Origin: Noviherbaspirillum massiliense JC206
GTDB lineage: Bacteria > Pseudomonadota > Gammaproteobacteria > Burkholderiales > Burkholderiaceae_D
Direction: 5' to 3'
Length of the DNA: 64,000 nt
Assembly: GCF_000312045.1 (NCBI RefSeq)
Contig: NZ_HE978634.1
Coordinates: 962,839-1,026,838 of the forward strand
A model generated the notes under the pieces. It did no database searches. It was not told the origin of the DNA and saw nothing but the letters and a program-made list of their open reading frames with translations. Shown here piece after piece: positions 53,596-62,021 of the stretch. The first letter of the stretch is position 1; each line of letters opens with the position of its first letter. A program made the translations under genes and the position numbers.

Positions 53596-53715
53596 AAGGC
53601 GCATGGTCAAAGGTCTTGCCAAGCTCGGGAACCGCTTGCGCCATGGCCGCAAGGCCAAGTATGTTGACGCAAGCCCCTTCGGCATGGCGAAGGGCGGCTA
53701 CTCCCCAATGACGGG
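53596..53715 (-). ncRNA. yybP-ykoY manganese riboswitch
   Basis: On the minus strand the conserved parts appear in order: GGGGAGTAG (53698-53706), GTCAACATACTTGG (53655-53668) and GACCTTTGACC (53605-53615), with intervening stems. These are hallmarks of the yybP-ykoY class, which binds Mn2+. It lies directly before a GDT1/TMEM165 gene, a known partner. The boundaries are approximate. Confidence 0.88.
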
Positions 53716-53719
53716 GCGC

Positions 53720-53748
53720 ATTGTACAGGGGAAGGCGAACTGCGTCCA
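53720..53748 (-). promoter_or_regulatory. sigma-70-type promoter of riboswitch transcript
   Basis: On the minus strand TGGACG (53743-53748), a 17-bp spacer and TACAAT (53720-53725) just upstream of the riboswitch. Confidence 0.5.
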
Positions 53749-53860
53749 CCGGGGGCGTGCAGCGCGGGAGGGAAATTGCAGTGAGGGCGGGAGGCGAACG
53801 GGCCCGGACGCTTGCGCGATCCGGGCCCGTCGGGAGGGCAGGTGCGGACTTTGATCCGGC

Positions 53861-54121
53861 TCAGTCGCGTCCGGCGATCTGGCGCAATTCAGTAGCCAGG
53901 CTCGGGCTCATCGATTCATAACGGGAAGCGAGGCGGTACAGCTTGGCGATGCTGGCAGCCCTTGTGCGTCCGTCCATTGCCGGTTTGGCCACGGCAACCT
54001 CGGATTTCGAGGGCTTGACGGCAAACAGTGCGGCTATGAAGGCGCGCGCGGCGTGCGCCAGGTTTTGGCCGTATGAAGAGGAGGAAACCTGCGGATAAGT
54101 GGCAAAACTGGAATTCGACAT
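53861..54121 (-). CDS. small hypothetical protein, 86 aa
   Basis: A Ser-rich N-terminus, a short hydrophobic helix (LAHAARAFIAALFAV) and a basic helical end (RAASIAKLYRLASRYESMSP). Start 54121 has a CAGGAGCATGAA site. I do not recognise a family; the helical end resembles small stress-related proteins of Burkholderiales. Confidence 0.7.
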   Translation of the reverse strand: MSNSSFATYPQVSSSSYGQNLAHAARAFIAALFAVKPSKSEVAVAKPAMDGRTRAASIAKLYRLASRYESMSPSLATELRQIAGRD

Positions 54122-54233
54122 TTCATGCTCCTGAAGAAGTTCTTGTCCTTGCTTCTTAGTATGAATGCTCGCGGATATAAATCCAGTTTCGATTTTGAAT
54201 GTCAGCCATTTATCTGATGAATGAGGCTCAGCT

Positions 54234-54917
54234 TCAGGCAGGTTCGATCAGATGGACCCCATCGTTGCCGACCCGGTTCACATCCCGGGTGACTTTGTAC
54301 CATTCGAAGGCGTCCGGCGGCAGGGCAGTCGAGCGGGCCAGGTATTCCGCCTGTTCTGGCGGCAGTTCGTTATCCATCCACAGTGCAGCATCCTCGGGGC
54401 TGAACACCACCGGGCGCCTGTCGTGCACATCCACCATGCCGCCTTCTGCCGCGGCGGTGACGATGACAAAGCCGGTGTTTTCATCCGGCTCCTTGCCCGG
54501 CCGGTAGCTCGTGAGCGCCGCTAAAAACATCGGCTGGTCCGACCTCAGCCGGATGTACCAGGGTTGCTTGTGTCCCTTTTCTCCGGTCCATTCATACCAG
54601 CCATCCGCCGGCACGATAGCCCGGCCGGATTTCCAGTGGGGGCGGAAAAATGCGCCGCTTGCCGCTTTTTCTATGCGCGCATTGATTGCGAGCGGAAGGC
54701 CTTTCTCCGCTGCCCAGGAGGGGCGGTAGCCCCAGTGGACAAGGTCCATGTGTTCCCTGCCGTCGGCAAGCCGGTGCATCAGCCATGGAGAGGAGCTGGG
54801 AGGGACATTCCAGCTCGGGGAGCGTCTGCCCGCTTGTTCTCCTAAAGCGCTGGCGTCCCATCCCATCTCGGTCAGATAGGCTGTTGCTTTCCTGTGCTGG
54901 GTAATTCGGCCACACAT
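54234..54917 (-). CDS. yedK: SOS response-associated peptidase YedK (SRAP/HMCES)
   Basis: 227 residues. The catalytic Cys2 is at the very start (MCGRITQHRKATAYL), which fixes the start at 54917. Other family residues are seen in LAINARIEKAASGAFFRPHW (Asn), IVPADGWYEWTGEKGHKQPW (Glu) and GGMVDVHDRRPVVFSPED (His). The enzyme covalently crosslinks to abasic sites in single-stranded DNA and shields them. It is monocistronic. Confidence 0.94.
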   Translation of the reverse strand: MCGRITQHRKATAYLTEMGWDASALGEQAGRRSPSWNVPPSSSPWLMHRLADGREHMDLVHWGYRPSWAAEKGLPLAINARIEKAASGAFFRPHWKSGRAIVPADGWYEWTGEKGHKQPWYIRLRSDQPMFLAALTSYRPGKEPDENTGFVIVTAAAEGGMVDVHDRRPVVFSPEDAALWMDNELPPEQAEYLARSTALPPDAFEWYKVTRDVNRVGNDGVHLIEPA

Positions 54918-55211
54918 GATGTTCCTCGCGAGTTCGGGAAAGGGCGGGGAATTGTCCATGCCTGCGATTGTTGCCTAAACAGGCTCCCGGCTCATCTTAG
55001 GCGCGAAATCCCGGCAATGGTTTAGAGACGGAACAAGGATCGCGCATCCGGGAGCATGGAAGGATGCATGCGCAGGGAAAGTGGGCCGCTTGCAGGAGCC
55101 TGAAAATGAAAAACCCGCTGGCGCGGGCTTTTCATTTTTCCGCCTGGACGGAACCGGGTCGGTTCGCAGCCATCCTGGCACGCGAAGCAATCCGGGCTGA
55201 CTGCACAGATC
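54918..55211. other. 294-bp region between yedK and a small ORF
   Basis: Holds a strong terminator (55103-55138); nothing else was recognised. Confidence 0.4.
55103..55138. terminator. strong bidirectional terminator
   Basis: AAAATGAAAAACCCGC (55103-55118), loop TGGC, GCGGGCTTTTCATTTT (55123-55138). It probably ends the transcript of the 26-residue membrane ORF on the minus strand. Confidence 0.88.
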
Positions 55212-55292
55212 TTAAATCTTTGCTACAAAAAAGGTTGCTGCGAATGTTGCAAATACCAGGGCGATATAAGCTGCCGCGCGTAACCACTCCAT
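55212..55292 (-). CDS. 26-residue single-span membrane protein
   Basis: Short open frame with a strong CGGAGGAGAGCACCAA ribosome-binding site before ATG at 55292. The translation starts MEWLRAAAYIALVFA and ends FFVAKI; nearly all of it is one hydrophobic helix of about 20 residues with Arg/Glu at the N-side and Lys near the C-end. A strong terminator lies about 75 bp downstream. It is too short for usual gene callers. Function unknown; a regulatory transmembrane peptide is conceivable. Confidence 0.6.
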   Translation of the reverse strand: MEWLRAAAYIALVFATFAATFFVAKI

Positions 55293-55465
55293 TTGGTGCT
55301 CTCCTCCGTTTTTCGACTGCCAACTTGCGCGATTATTGAAGAACCGCGAGGTAATGAGCGTACATGATTGCCGCCGCGCCGGCACATTTCATCTCTGAAA
55401 TTTTTGTAACCAATGTTAATAACCAACAGTAGGCGCGGTTCCGGCAGCATGCGGGAGGATCCGTG

Positions 55466-55684
55466 CTACTCCGAGTACAGGTACAGCTCTTCCTCGACAA
55501 CCTTGCCATCGGTTTTTTCGTATTTCACGATATAGGATGCGCCGCTGCGGGTCAGATCGACGATGCGCGAGACGGCGTCTGCCACGGTGAGTGACATGCT
55601 GGGGTCCGCTCCGTCCATTTGCTGGAACTGCAATTCGCCCTTTTCGATGAAGCAGCGAATTCCGTCTTTGGTGATTTCATTCAT
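55466..55684 (-). CDS. hypothetical protein, 72 aa
   Basis: Small soluble acidic protein (MNEITKDGIRCFIEKGELQF, later ending YEKTDGKVVEEELYLYSE). Start 55684 follows CAGGAGGCTTTTC, a clear site; a longer frame upstream looks non-coding. No family was recognised. Confidence 0.72.
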   Translation of the reverse strand: MNEITKDGIRCFIEKGELQFQQMDGADPSMSLTVADAVSRIVDLTRSGASYIVKYEKTDGKVVEEELYLYSE

Positions 55685-55925
55685 GAAAAGCCTCCTGTCG
55701 TCCACTCTCTTGTCGAGATGTTGTTGATTGCATTGGTGACGTGATAGCTGCGGTGGCGGATGCGGTCGTAAAGGCCGGACATCGGACCAGACATCGCTTG
55801 CCGAACCCTGCTTGAACCGGGCGATAGGTGGACGGCAACCGGGACTATCGAAGGTAGGATAATCCACTAAGTTTCTAAATTGCAAGATTTATGGAGGGGG
55901 CTCTGGTTTTTGCCCCGGAAACTGC

Positions 55926-56174
55926 CTAGTGCCGGTGGCCGCCCCAGCCGTGCCTGCCGCCACCCCAGAAGCCGAAATTCAGGCCGAATGAAATTGGAGG
56001 CTCTACGTAAACCGGAGCTGGCTGAACGTAGACCGGTGCCGGCTGGGCATAGACGGGAGCCGCTTGGTAATACGGTCCCTGGCTGTAGGCCGGTGGTGGA
56101 CCGTACACTGCGCAACCACCGAGGAAAGATGATACGAGAAGCGACACTGCCAAAGGCTTGACTGCGAATTTCAT
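55926..56174 (-). CDS. small lipoprotein with Tyr/Pro repeats
   Basis: 82 residues: signal MKFAVKPLAVSLLVSS, lipobox LGGC, then repeats of the type YxQPAPVY (VYAQPAPVYVQPAPVYVEPP), and a Gly/His-rich end (GGGRHGWGGHRH). It resembles YXWGXW-type or glycine/histidine-rich envelope lipoproteins common in Burkholderiales. Function unknown; the His-rich end may bind metal. Confidence 0.75.
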   Translation of the reverse strand: MKFAVKPLAVSLLVSSFLGGCAVYGPPPAYSQGPYYQAAPVYAQPAPVYVQPAPVYVEPPISFGLNFGFWGGGRHGWGGHRH

Positions 56175-56595
56175 GAACGGATTCCTTTCCACTTAAGTAT
56201 AGGAAAGCTTGTCGCGGCCACCCGGACTATTACGCATCCTTACACTTCCCGGAGTAGCGACACAAAGGTCGCGCATATTCCTTTCATGCCGCTGCTTCAT
56301 GCGCCTGCGCCAGCAAAAGTGCTGCAGACCGCCGCAGCGAAAGTGCGATGGCATCACGCAAGATGCCGGCTCCAGACACGGCTTCCCCTGGACGCGGCTT
56401 AATAGTGGTCAAGCTGTTAACTTTTATCAAACGAATTCCGGAGGGGAGCGGATATTCTGCATGCGGACAAATGCGCCCGAAAGGCGTTCGATGATTGCCG
56501 CCAGTGTCCCCGGCTGCCTTGCCCGGCGGGACCAATGAATATGGAGGAAGGGTGGAGCAGGAAGCTTCGAGTTCGGTCATGCCGGGAGGCGGCGT
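56175..56595. other. 421-bp region without recognised gene
   Basis: Divergent spacer between the repeat lipoprotein and the metal-dependent hydrolase genes; no site was recognised with confidence. Confidence 0.4.
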
Positions 56596-57447
56596 GTGAA
56601 GCCGCAGGATATGCCGCTGTTGCAGCCGCGTCGCCTGGAACAGGACTGGCCTGCCGATCTGCCGCGCTACTGGAACCGGGGCGAAGCCTTCCGCACTCAC
56701 TACATGAATGCGCTCAGCATCCTGTTCCCGGACGGCGAGCAGCATTTCATCGATGCGGTACGTGCCTTCCGCGACCGTAACGACGATTCGCAACTGGAGC
56801 GCGACATTCGCGGCTTCATCGGGCAGGAAGGCTGGCATCGCCACGAACACGGTCGTTACAACCGCTGGCTCGACTCCATCGGCCTGCCAGCTGCGACACT
56901 GGAGGCACGCATCCGCCGCAACCTGGAGATGGCGAAGCAGGTCGCGCCGCAGATCGACTGGCTGGCGCAGACGGTCTGCCTCGAACACTTCACTGCCATC
57001 ATGGCGCAGGCCTTGCTGAAGCACCCGGACTGGCTGGCCGAGATGCATCCGCATTTCCGCAAGGTATGGATCTGGCACGCGCTGGAAGAACTGGAGCACA
57101 AGGCGGTTGCATTCGATCTGTACGCCAAGGTGGGCGGCGGCTACCTGCGCCGGGTGTCGATCATGCTGCTGATGACAGTGTTTTTTCCATTCGACACGCT
57201 ATGGAACCTGGTGGTGCTGCTGCGTCGCGACGGGCAACTGTTCAAGCCGCGCACCTGGTGGCATGGTTTCCGGTTTTTCTTCGGACGCGATCCCGGCCTG
57301 TTCTGGAAAATCCTGCCGGCTTACCTGCGATTTTTCAAACCCGGGTTTCACCCGTGGGATGAAGACGATCGCCAGCTAATCCGGCAAGGGATTGGCTGGC
57401 TGGAGCAACTGGGAGAGGTTTCCTACACGAGGGGGAGCAAACAATGA
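56596..57447 (+). CDS. metal-dependent hydrolase of the PF10118 type
   Basis: 283 residues, helical, with His/Glu pairs that suggest a di-metal centre: FIGQEGWHRHEHGRYNRWLD, CLEHFTAIMAQALL and WIWHALEELEHKAVAFDLYA. This pattern fits the family annotated as predicted metal-dependent hydrolase (ferritin-like helical). The start is GTG at 56596 after GGGAGGCG. Its stop overlaps the next start (ATGA). Confidence 0.85.
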   Translation: MKPQDMPLLQPRRLEQDWPADLPRYWNRGEAFRTHYMNALSILFPDGEQHFIDAVRAFRDRNDDSQLERDIRGFIGQEGWHRHEHGRYNRWLDSIGLPAATLEARIRRNLEMAKQVAPQIDWLAQTVCLEHFTAIMAQALLKHPDWLAEMHPHFRKVWIWHALEELEHKAVAFDLYAKVGGGYLRRVSIMLLMTVFFPFDTLWNLVVLLRRDGQLFKPRTWWHGFRFFFGRDPGLFWKILPAYLRFFKPGFHPWDEDDRQLIRQGIGWLEQLGEVSYTRGSKQ

Positions 57448-58331
57448 AAACAATCAAGGCAAGTTTCAGGCTGGCCATATTGGCCATGCTGATCAGCGCG
57501 GCCACTGCAGCCGCACAGGACGAACCGGCTCTTGGTTCCGCCGAAGAATTGCGAAACCGGCTCTCAGACATGAAGCCCGCCATGCAATGCGACTGGCTGT
57601 CCCAGGCGATGAGTCGGCAGCATCTGGTCAAGGCATCGGATGCGCAATTGCAGGCGATCCTGCAGTCGGTCGAGCCATCCACCCTGTTTTGCCCGGCCAG
57701 GCGCATGGTCGAGCAGACGCCCGAATATGAATTTCTCATGCTGCGGCGAGAGCGGGTGCGGGAAATGGACGATCTGCCCGATACGCCCGAACGAATGTTC
57801 GTGCGCCTGCGCCGCGAACCGCTGACGATTTATGCGCGCTGGGAGGAGGGCGGAACGCGGGCAGGGCAGGAAGTGTTGTACGACGCCGGCAAGGACAACC
57901 GGAAAATGCTCGCCCACGTCGGCGGCATGTTCGGCGTGGTATCGATGAATGTACCGATTGACGGCGCCTTGGCAAGGTCGCAGTCACGCCATACGGTGCG
58001 CGACCTCGGCATGGGCTTCATCCTGGCGCAGCTCGAATCGGACCTGGAAAAAGCACGCGCCCGCAACCTCTCCACCCGCCCCACCAGCGTGAAACTCGTG
58101 CGCGAAGGCGGCAAGCGCTATGCGGAAGTGGTGTACGACAACCCGGGCATGCCGACTTTCTACTCCAAGCAGACCCGCTTCTGGCTCGACCTGCGCGAGC
58201 CGATCATCCGCATGGTGGAAAGCCGCGACAACAATGGTGAAGTGTTCGAGCACATCGTGTTCGAATCGCTGGAGCGCAAGAAGTTGGCGCCGAATGCCTT
58301 CGATGCGAAGAATCCGGAATATCGGTTTTGA
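57444..58331 (+). CDS. DUF1571 periplasmic protein
   Basis: 295 residues with a cleavable signal (MKTIKASFRLAILAMLISAA ... AAAQ). Mature part resembles DUF1571 (LRREPLTIYARWEEGGTRAG, QEVLYDAGKDNRKMLAHVGG), related to outer-membrane-lipoprotein-sorting folds. It overlaps the hydrolase gene by 4 bp, so the two are translationally coupled; joint role unknown. Confidence 0.82.
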   Translation: MKTIKASFRLAILAMLISAATAAAQDEPALGSAEELRNRLSDMKPAMQCDWLSQAMSRQHLVKASDAQLQAILQSVEPSTLFCPARRMVEQTPEYEFLMLRRERVREMDDLPDTPERMFVRLRREPLTIYARWEEGGTRAGQEVLYDAGKDNRKMLAHVGGMFGVVSMNVPIDGALARSQSRHTVRDLGMGFILAQLESDLEKARARNLSTRPTSVKLVREGGKRYAEVVYDNPGMPTFYSKQTRFWLDLREPIIRMVESRDNNGEVFEHIVFESLERKKLAPNAFDAKNPEYRF

Positions 58332-58448
58332 TAGATTGCGCAGGGTCAGGGGGTGAATTGCTTGGTTAGGCCTCAGCCCCTTTTTTCGCTCGGCAGTCGA
58401 GGCGCAATGATGCCTACATGACGCCTACACGGCTCCGGAAAGCAAAAA

Positions 58449-58469
58449 GCCCAGTCCGAAGAACTGGGC
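58449..58469 (-). terminator. tRNA-His terminator
   Basis: On the minus strand GCCCAGT-loop-ACTGGGC followed by a T-run, about 18 bp after the tRNA 3' end. Confidence 0.92.
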
Positions 58470-58486
58470 TAAGTGCTTGAATTTTT

Positions 58487-58563
58487 TGGGGTGGCCGATG
58501 GGACTCGAACCCACGACGACAGGAATCACAATCCTGGACTCTACCAACTGAGCTACGGCCACC
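58487..58563 (-). tRNA. tRNA-His (anticodon GTG)
   Basis: 77-nt cloverleaf on the minus strand beginning GGTGGCCGTAGCTCAGTTGG, with anticodon loop TTGTGAT, the T-loop GGTTCGAACCC and an encoded CCA end (58487-58489). The extra G at position -1 typical of tRNA-His is encoded. It has its own promoter and terminator. Confidence 0.98.
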
Positions 58564-58602
58564 ACTGAAACATTGCTCAATGCAACATCGAGCGAGCCGA
58601 CG

Positions 58603-58631
58603 ATTATACAAACTTCCCCGCAAACTGGCAA
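58603..58631 (-). promoter_or_regulatory. sigma-70 promoter of tRNA-His
   Basis: On the minus strand TTGCCA (58626-58631), 17-bp spacer and TATAAT (58603-58608), with TG in the extended position. Confidence 0.85.
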
Positions 58632-58643
58632 ATATCTTGCTGC

Positions 58644-59540
58644 CTATGCGGCAACGGCAAGGCGGTGAATCTCGGGCTGCAAGTGGAGCAGCCTGGAAAA
58701 CGCGCTGGCAAGCGCGGTTTCGCTGCCGGTCGTGAAAGCCTGGATTGATCCCGGATCTGTGGACCCGTTCAGCAGTTTGCGTTCGGTCAGCAGGCGCGTC
58801 AGTTGCCTTGCGACCGGCTCGCCAGTGTCGATGATGCTGACCGGGCGAGAGCTTATGCGCGTGGCAATCTCCTCGATCAACTGGCGCACAAAAGGATAGT
58901 GGGTGCAGCCGAGCACCAGGGTATCCGCGCCTTGTTCGAGCAAGGGCTCGACATAGCGTCGCACCAGCAATGTGGTTGCCGGCGACTGCAGTTCCCCCTT
59001 TTCGATCTGGTCGGCCAGCCCGCTGCACGCCTGCGCCAGGAAACGAACATTTGTCTCTGCGGAAAGCCGGTCGCGCAGGGCCGTGAATTTGCTGCTGGCG
59101 AGCGTGCCCCGGGTGGCAAGAACGCCAACCGTGCCTGTGCTGGTCAGGGTGGCGGCCGGCTTCAGGCCGGGCTCGACGCCGACGACAGTCAGGGCGGGAT
59201 GACGTTCGCGGATGAACTTGATTGCGGCTGCGGTCGCGGTATTGCAGGCGACCACCAGGGCCTTGGCCCGGGACTGTACGAAGAAATCGGTGACCGCAAG
59301 CGAGCGGGCGATGATTGCGGATTCCGGCTTGTCGCCATACGGGGCAAAGCCGGAATCCGCGAAATACAGGAGTTCTTCACACGGCAACTGCGCGCGGATA
59401 TGCCGCAGCACCGAGAGGCCGCCGATGCCGGAGTCGAAAATGCCGATGGGGGCAGAGCAGGAATTGCGGGGAATATCGTCCCGCGCCGGCGAAGCCGTGC
59501 AGGCCGGCAGGCCGGCGCCTGTGACCGTCACGACTTGCAC
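58644..59540 (-). CDS. murI: glutamate racemase
   Basis: MurI converts L- to D-glutamate for peptidoglycan. The two catalytic cysteines are in ALVVACNTATAAAIKF and LVLGCTHYPFVRQL, and PIGIFDSGIGGLSVLRHI is the N-terminal signature. The start is uncertain: GTG at 59540 or 59531, or TTG just upstream near 59552. The chosen start gives about 298 residues and lies 14 bp after the fumarase stop, in an operon with it. Confidence 0.93.
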   Translation of the reverse strand: MQVVTVTGAGLPACTASPARDDIPRNSCSAPIGIFDSGIGGLSVLRHIRAQLPCEELLYFADSGFAPYGDKPESAIIARSLAVTDFFVQSRAKALVVACNTATAAAIKFIRERHPALTVVGVEPGLKPAATLTSTGTVGVLATRGTLASSKFTALRDRLSAETNVRFLAQACSGLADQIEKGELQSPATTLLVRRYVEPLLEQGADTLVLGCTHYPFVRQLIEEIATRISSRPVSIIDTGEPVARQLTRLLTERKLLNGSTDPGSIQAFTTGSETALASAFSRLLHLQPEIHRLAVAA

Positions 59541-59554
59541 ATCATCAATCAAGA

Positions 59555-61093
59555 TCAGACGGTCTTGACCGGGATCTTGCCGATGCTGCCGGAGACGATC
59601 TTTTCCTGCCATTCCTTCGGCCCGGTGTTGTGGACCGAGACGCCATTGCTATCGACTGCGACGGTGACCGGCATATCCTTGACTTCGAACTCATAGATCG
59701 CTTCCATGCCCAGGTCTTCGAAGCCGATCACTTTCGCTGCCTTGATCGCTTTCGACACCAGGTAGGCGGCGCCGCCGACGGCCATCAGGTAGGCCGACTT
59801 GTGCTTCTTGATCGACTCGATTGCAACCGGACCGCGCTCGGCCTTGCCGATCATCGAGATCAGGCCGGTTTTTTCCAGCATCATGTCGGTGAACTTGTCC
59901 ATCCGGGTCGAGGTCGTCGGGCCGGCAGGGCCGACCACTTCATCGCGCACCGGGTCGACCGGGCCGACGTAGTAGATGACGCGGTTGGTGAAGTCCACCG
60001 GCAGCTTTTCGCCACGAGCCAGCATGTCCTGGATGCGCTTGTGGGCGGCATCGCGGCCGGTCAGCATCTTCCCGTTCAACAGCAGCGTCTGACCCGGCTT
60101 CCAGGAAGCGACTTCCTCGCGGGTCAGGGTGTTGAGGTCGACGCGCTTGGACTTTTCAGTGTCTGCAGTCCAGCTCACGTTCGGCCATTCGGACAGCGCA
60201 GGCGGCTCGATGTAGGCCGGGCCGGAGCCGTCGAGCACGAAGTGCGCATGGCGGGTCGCGGCGCAGTTCGGGATCATGGCGACCGGCTTGGATGCGGCAT
60301 GGGTCGGATACATCCGGATCTTCACATCCAACACGGTGGTCAGGCCGCCGAGTCCCTGCGCGCCGATGCCGAGCGCATTCACCTTCTCATACAGCTCGAG
60401 GCGCAGTTCCTCGGTCTTGTTCTGCGGGCCGCGCTTGATGAGCTCGTACATGTCGATGTCTTCCATCAGCGATTCCTTCGCCATCAGCATCGCCTTTTCG
60501 GCTGTGCCGCCAATGCCGATGCCGAGCATGCCCGGCGGGCACCAGCCGGCGCCCATGGTCGGGACCGTCTTCAGCACCCAGTCGACGATGGAATCGGAGG
60601 GATTGAGCATCACGAACTTCGACTTGTTCTCGGAGCCGCCGCCTTTGGCCGCGACTTGCACATCCACCGTGTTGCCCGGCACCAGTTCCATGTGCACGAC
60701 AGCCGGCGTGTTGTCCTTGGTGTTCTTGCGCTCGAACTGCGGATCGGCGACGACCGAGGCGCGCAGCTTGTTGTCCGGATGGTTGTAGCCGCGGCGCACG
60801 CCTTCATTCACGGCGTCGGCGATCGAGCCCTTGAAGCCTTCGAAGCGCACGTCCATGCCGATCTTCAGGAACACGTTGACGATGCCGGTGTCCTGGCAGA
60901 GCGGCCGCTTGCCTTCGGCGCACATGCGGGAGTTGGTCAGAATCTGGGCGATCGCATCCTTGGCCGCGGGGCTTTGTTCCACTTCATACGCGCGGGCCAG
61001 GTGCTGCAGGTAATCCTGCGGGTGATAGTAGGAGATGTACTGCAGTGCTGCGGCGATCGATTCGATCAGGTCTTCTTGCTTGATGGTAGTCAT
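59555..61093 (-). CDS. fumA: class I fumarate hydratase
   Basis: 512-residue [4Fe-4S] fumarase of the TCA cycle (fumarate to malate), the oxygen-sensitive class. Cluster cysteines lie in EGKRPLCQDTGIVNVF, IPNCAATRHAHFVLDG and elsewhere; the N-terminal alpha half and C-terminal beta half are fused as in FumA/FumB (548 residues in E. coli). It probably shares a transcript with murI and the UPF0114 gene. Confidence 0.95.
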   Translation of the reverse strand: MTTIKQEDLIESIAAALQYISYYHPQDYLQHLARAYEVEQSPAAKDAIAQILTNSRMCAEGKRPLCQDTGIVNVFLKIGMDVRFEGFKGSIADAVNEGVRRGYNHPDNKLRASVVADPQFERKNTKDNTPAVVHMELVPGNTVDVQVAAKGGGSENKSKFVMLNPSDSIVDWVLKTVPTMGAGWCPPGMLGIGIGGTAEKAMLMAKESLMEDIDMYELIKRGPQNKTEELRLELYEKVNALGIGAQGLGGLTTVLDVKIRMYPTHAASKPVAMIPNCAATRHAHFVLDGSGPAYIEPPALSEWPNVSWTADTEKSKRVDLNTLTREEVASWKPGQTLLLNGKMLTGRDAAHKRIQDMLARGEKLPVDFTNRVIYYVGPVDPVRDEVVGPAGPTTSTRMDKFTDMMLEKTGLISMIGKAERGPVAIESIKKHKSAYLMAVGGAAYLVSKAIKAAKVIGFEDLGMEAIYEFEVKDMPVTVAVDSNGVSVHNTGPKEWQEKIVSGSIGKIPVKTV

Positions 61094-61105
61094 GATGGAG
61101 AGAGC

Positions 61106-61732
61106 TCAGTGTTCAACGGAATGCTTGGAATGATTGGGCTGGTCGCCCATGAGGCGGTCACACATGGCAATTGCCATTGCGGAAAGCAGGAAAACCACAT
61201 GGATACCGGTTTGTGCCAGCAAAGTTTTCGCATCGTAGGCGCTGGCATTGATGAAAGTCTTCAGTAGATGGATGGACGAGATGCCGATGATTGCGGTGGC
61301 AAGCTTCACCTTCAGGACCGAGGCGTTCACATGCGACAGCCATTCCGGCTGGTCCGGATGGTTCTCGAGGTTCATGCGCGAAACGAAGGTTTCATAACCT
61401 CCCACGATTACCATGATCAGCAGGTTGGAAATCATGACCACGTCGATCAGTCCGAGAACGACCAGCATGATGGTGGATTCATTGAGCTTGGAAGGCTTGG
61501 CCACACCCTCGATGGCGACTGCGTCGAGGGTGTGCTGCAGGGCGCCCGCGTTCCCGAGAGCGGCGCCGATCAGGTCCACCAATTCAATCCAGAAATGATA
61601 GACATAGACGCATTGTGCCAGGATCAGTCCGAGGTATAACGGCAGTTGCAGCCATCGGCTCATGAAGATGAATGCGGGAAGCGGGCGGATCGGGCTTGCG
61701 GTCTTGCTCTGAGGTCTGTCGTTGAGATTCAT
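61106..61732 (-). CDS. UPF0114 (YqhA-like) membrane protein
   Basis: 208 residues with about four TM segments (LPLYLGLILAQCVYVYHFWI, MLVVLGLIDVVMISNLLIMV, LATAIIGISSIHLLKTFINA, TGIHVVFLLSAMAIAMCDRL), as in the UPF0114/YqhA family; the central motif GGYETFVSRM is characteristic. Start 61732 (MNLNDRPQSKT). Function unknown. It lies 12 bp before the fumarase gene. Confidence 0.9.
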   Translation of the reverse strand: MNLNDRPQSKTASPIRPLPAFIFMSRWLQLPLYLGLILAQCVYVYHFWIELVDLIGAALGNAGALQHTLDAVAIEGVAKPSKLNESTIMLVVLGLIDVVMISNLLIMVIVGGYETFVSRMNLENHPDQPEWLSHVNASVLKVKLATAIIGISSIHLLKTFINASAYDAKTLLAQTGIHVVFLLSAMAIAMCDRLMGDQPNHSKHSVEH

Positions 61733-62021
61733 CGGAACGTTCTCTGAGGAAATGCTGGGAAAACGCAAGCATTTTACACGCAGAGGGCACGTTCCTGCCC
61801 GCCCATTCCGCGCCGGCAGCAATGGCAGCCGCAATGACAAATCTCAATAGCACAAAGACAAGAGGCGTTATAACGAAGCCAGGAAGCGGGCGCATCCTTG
61901 CCGCCTGCCCGCTGCAGCACCGATTGAAACCGGCTTGGCCAGGAAAGCCTCTCTCTGTAAGGCTTGAGTAAGGCTGAAAGCTTATGTTTCTATCAAGCCA
62001 ACGATAGAGCAGGAGACAACC

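Noticed and set aside
59630..61267. 545-codon plus-strand frame
   Set aside because: Antisense to class I fumarase; His/Arg-rich with no family features.
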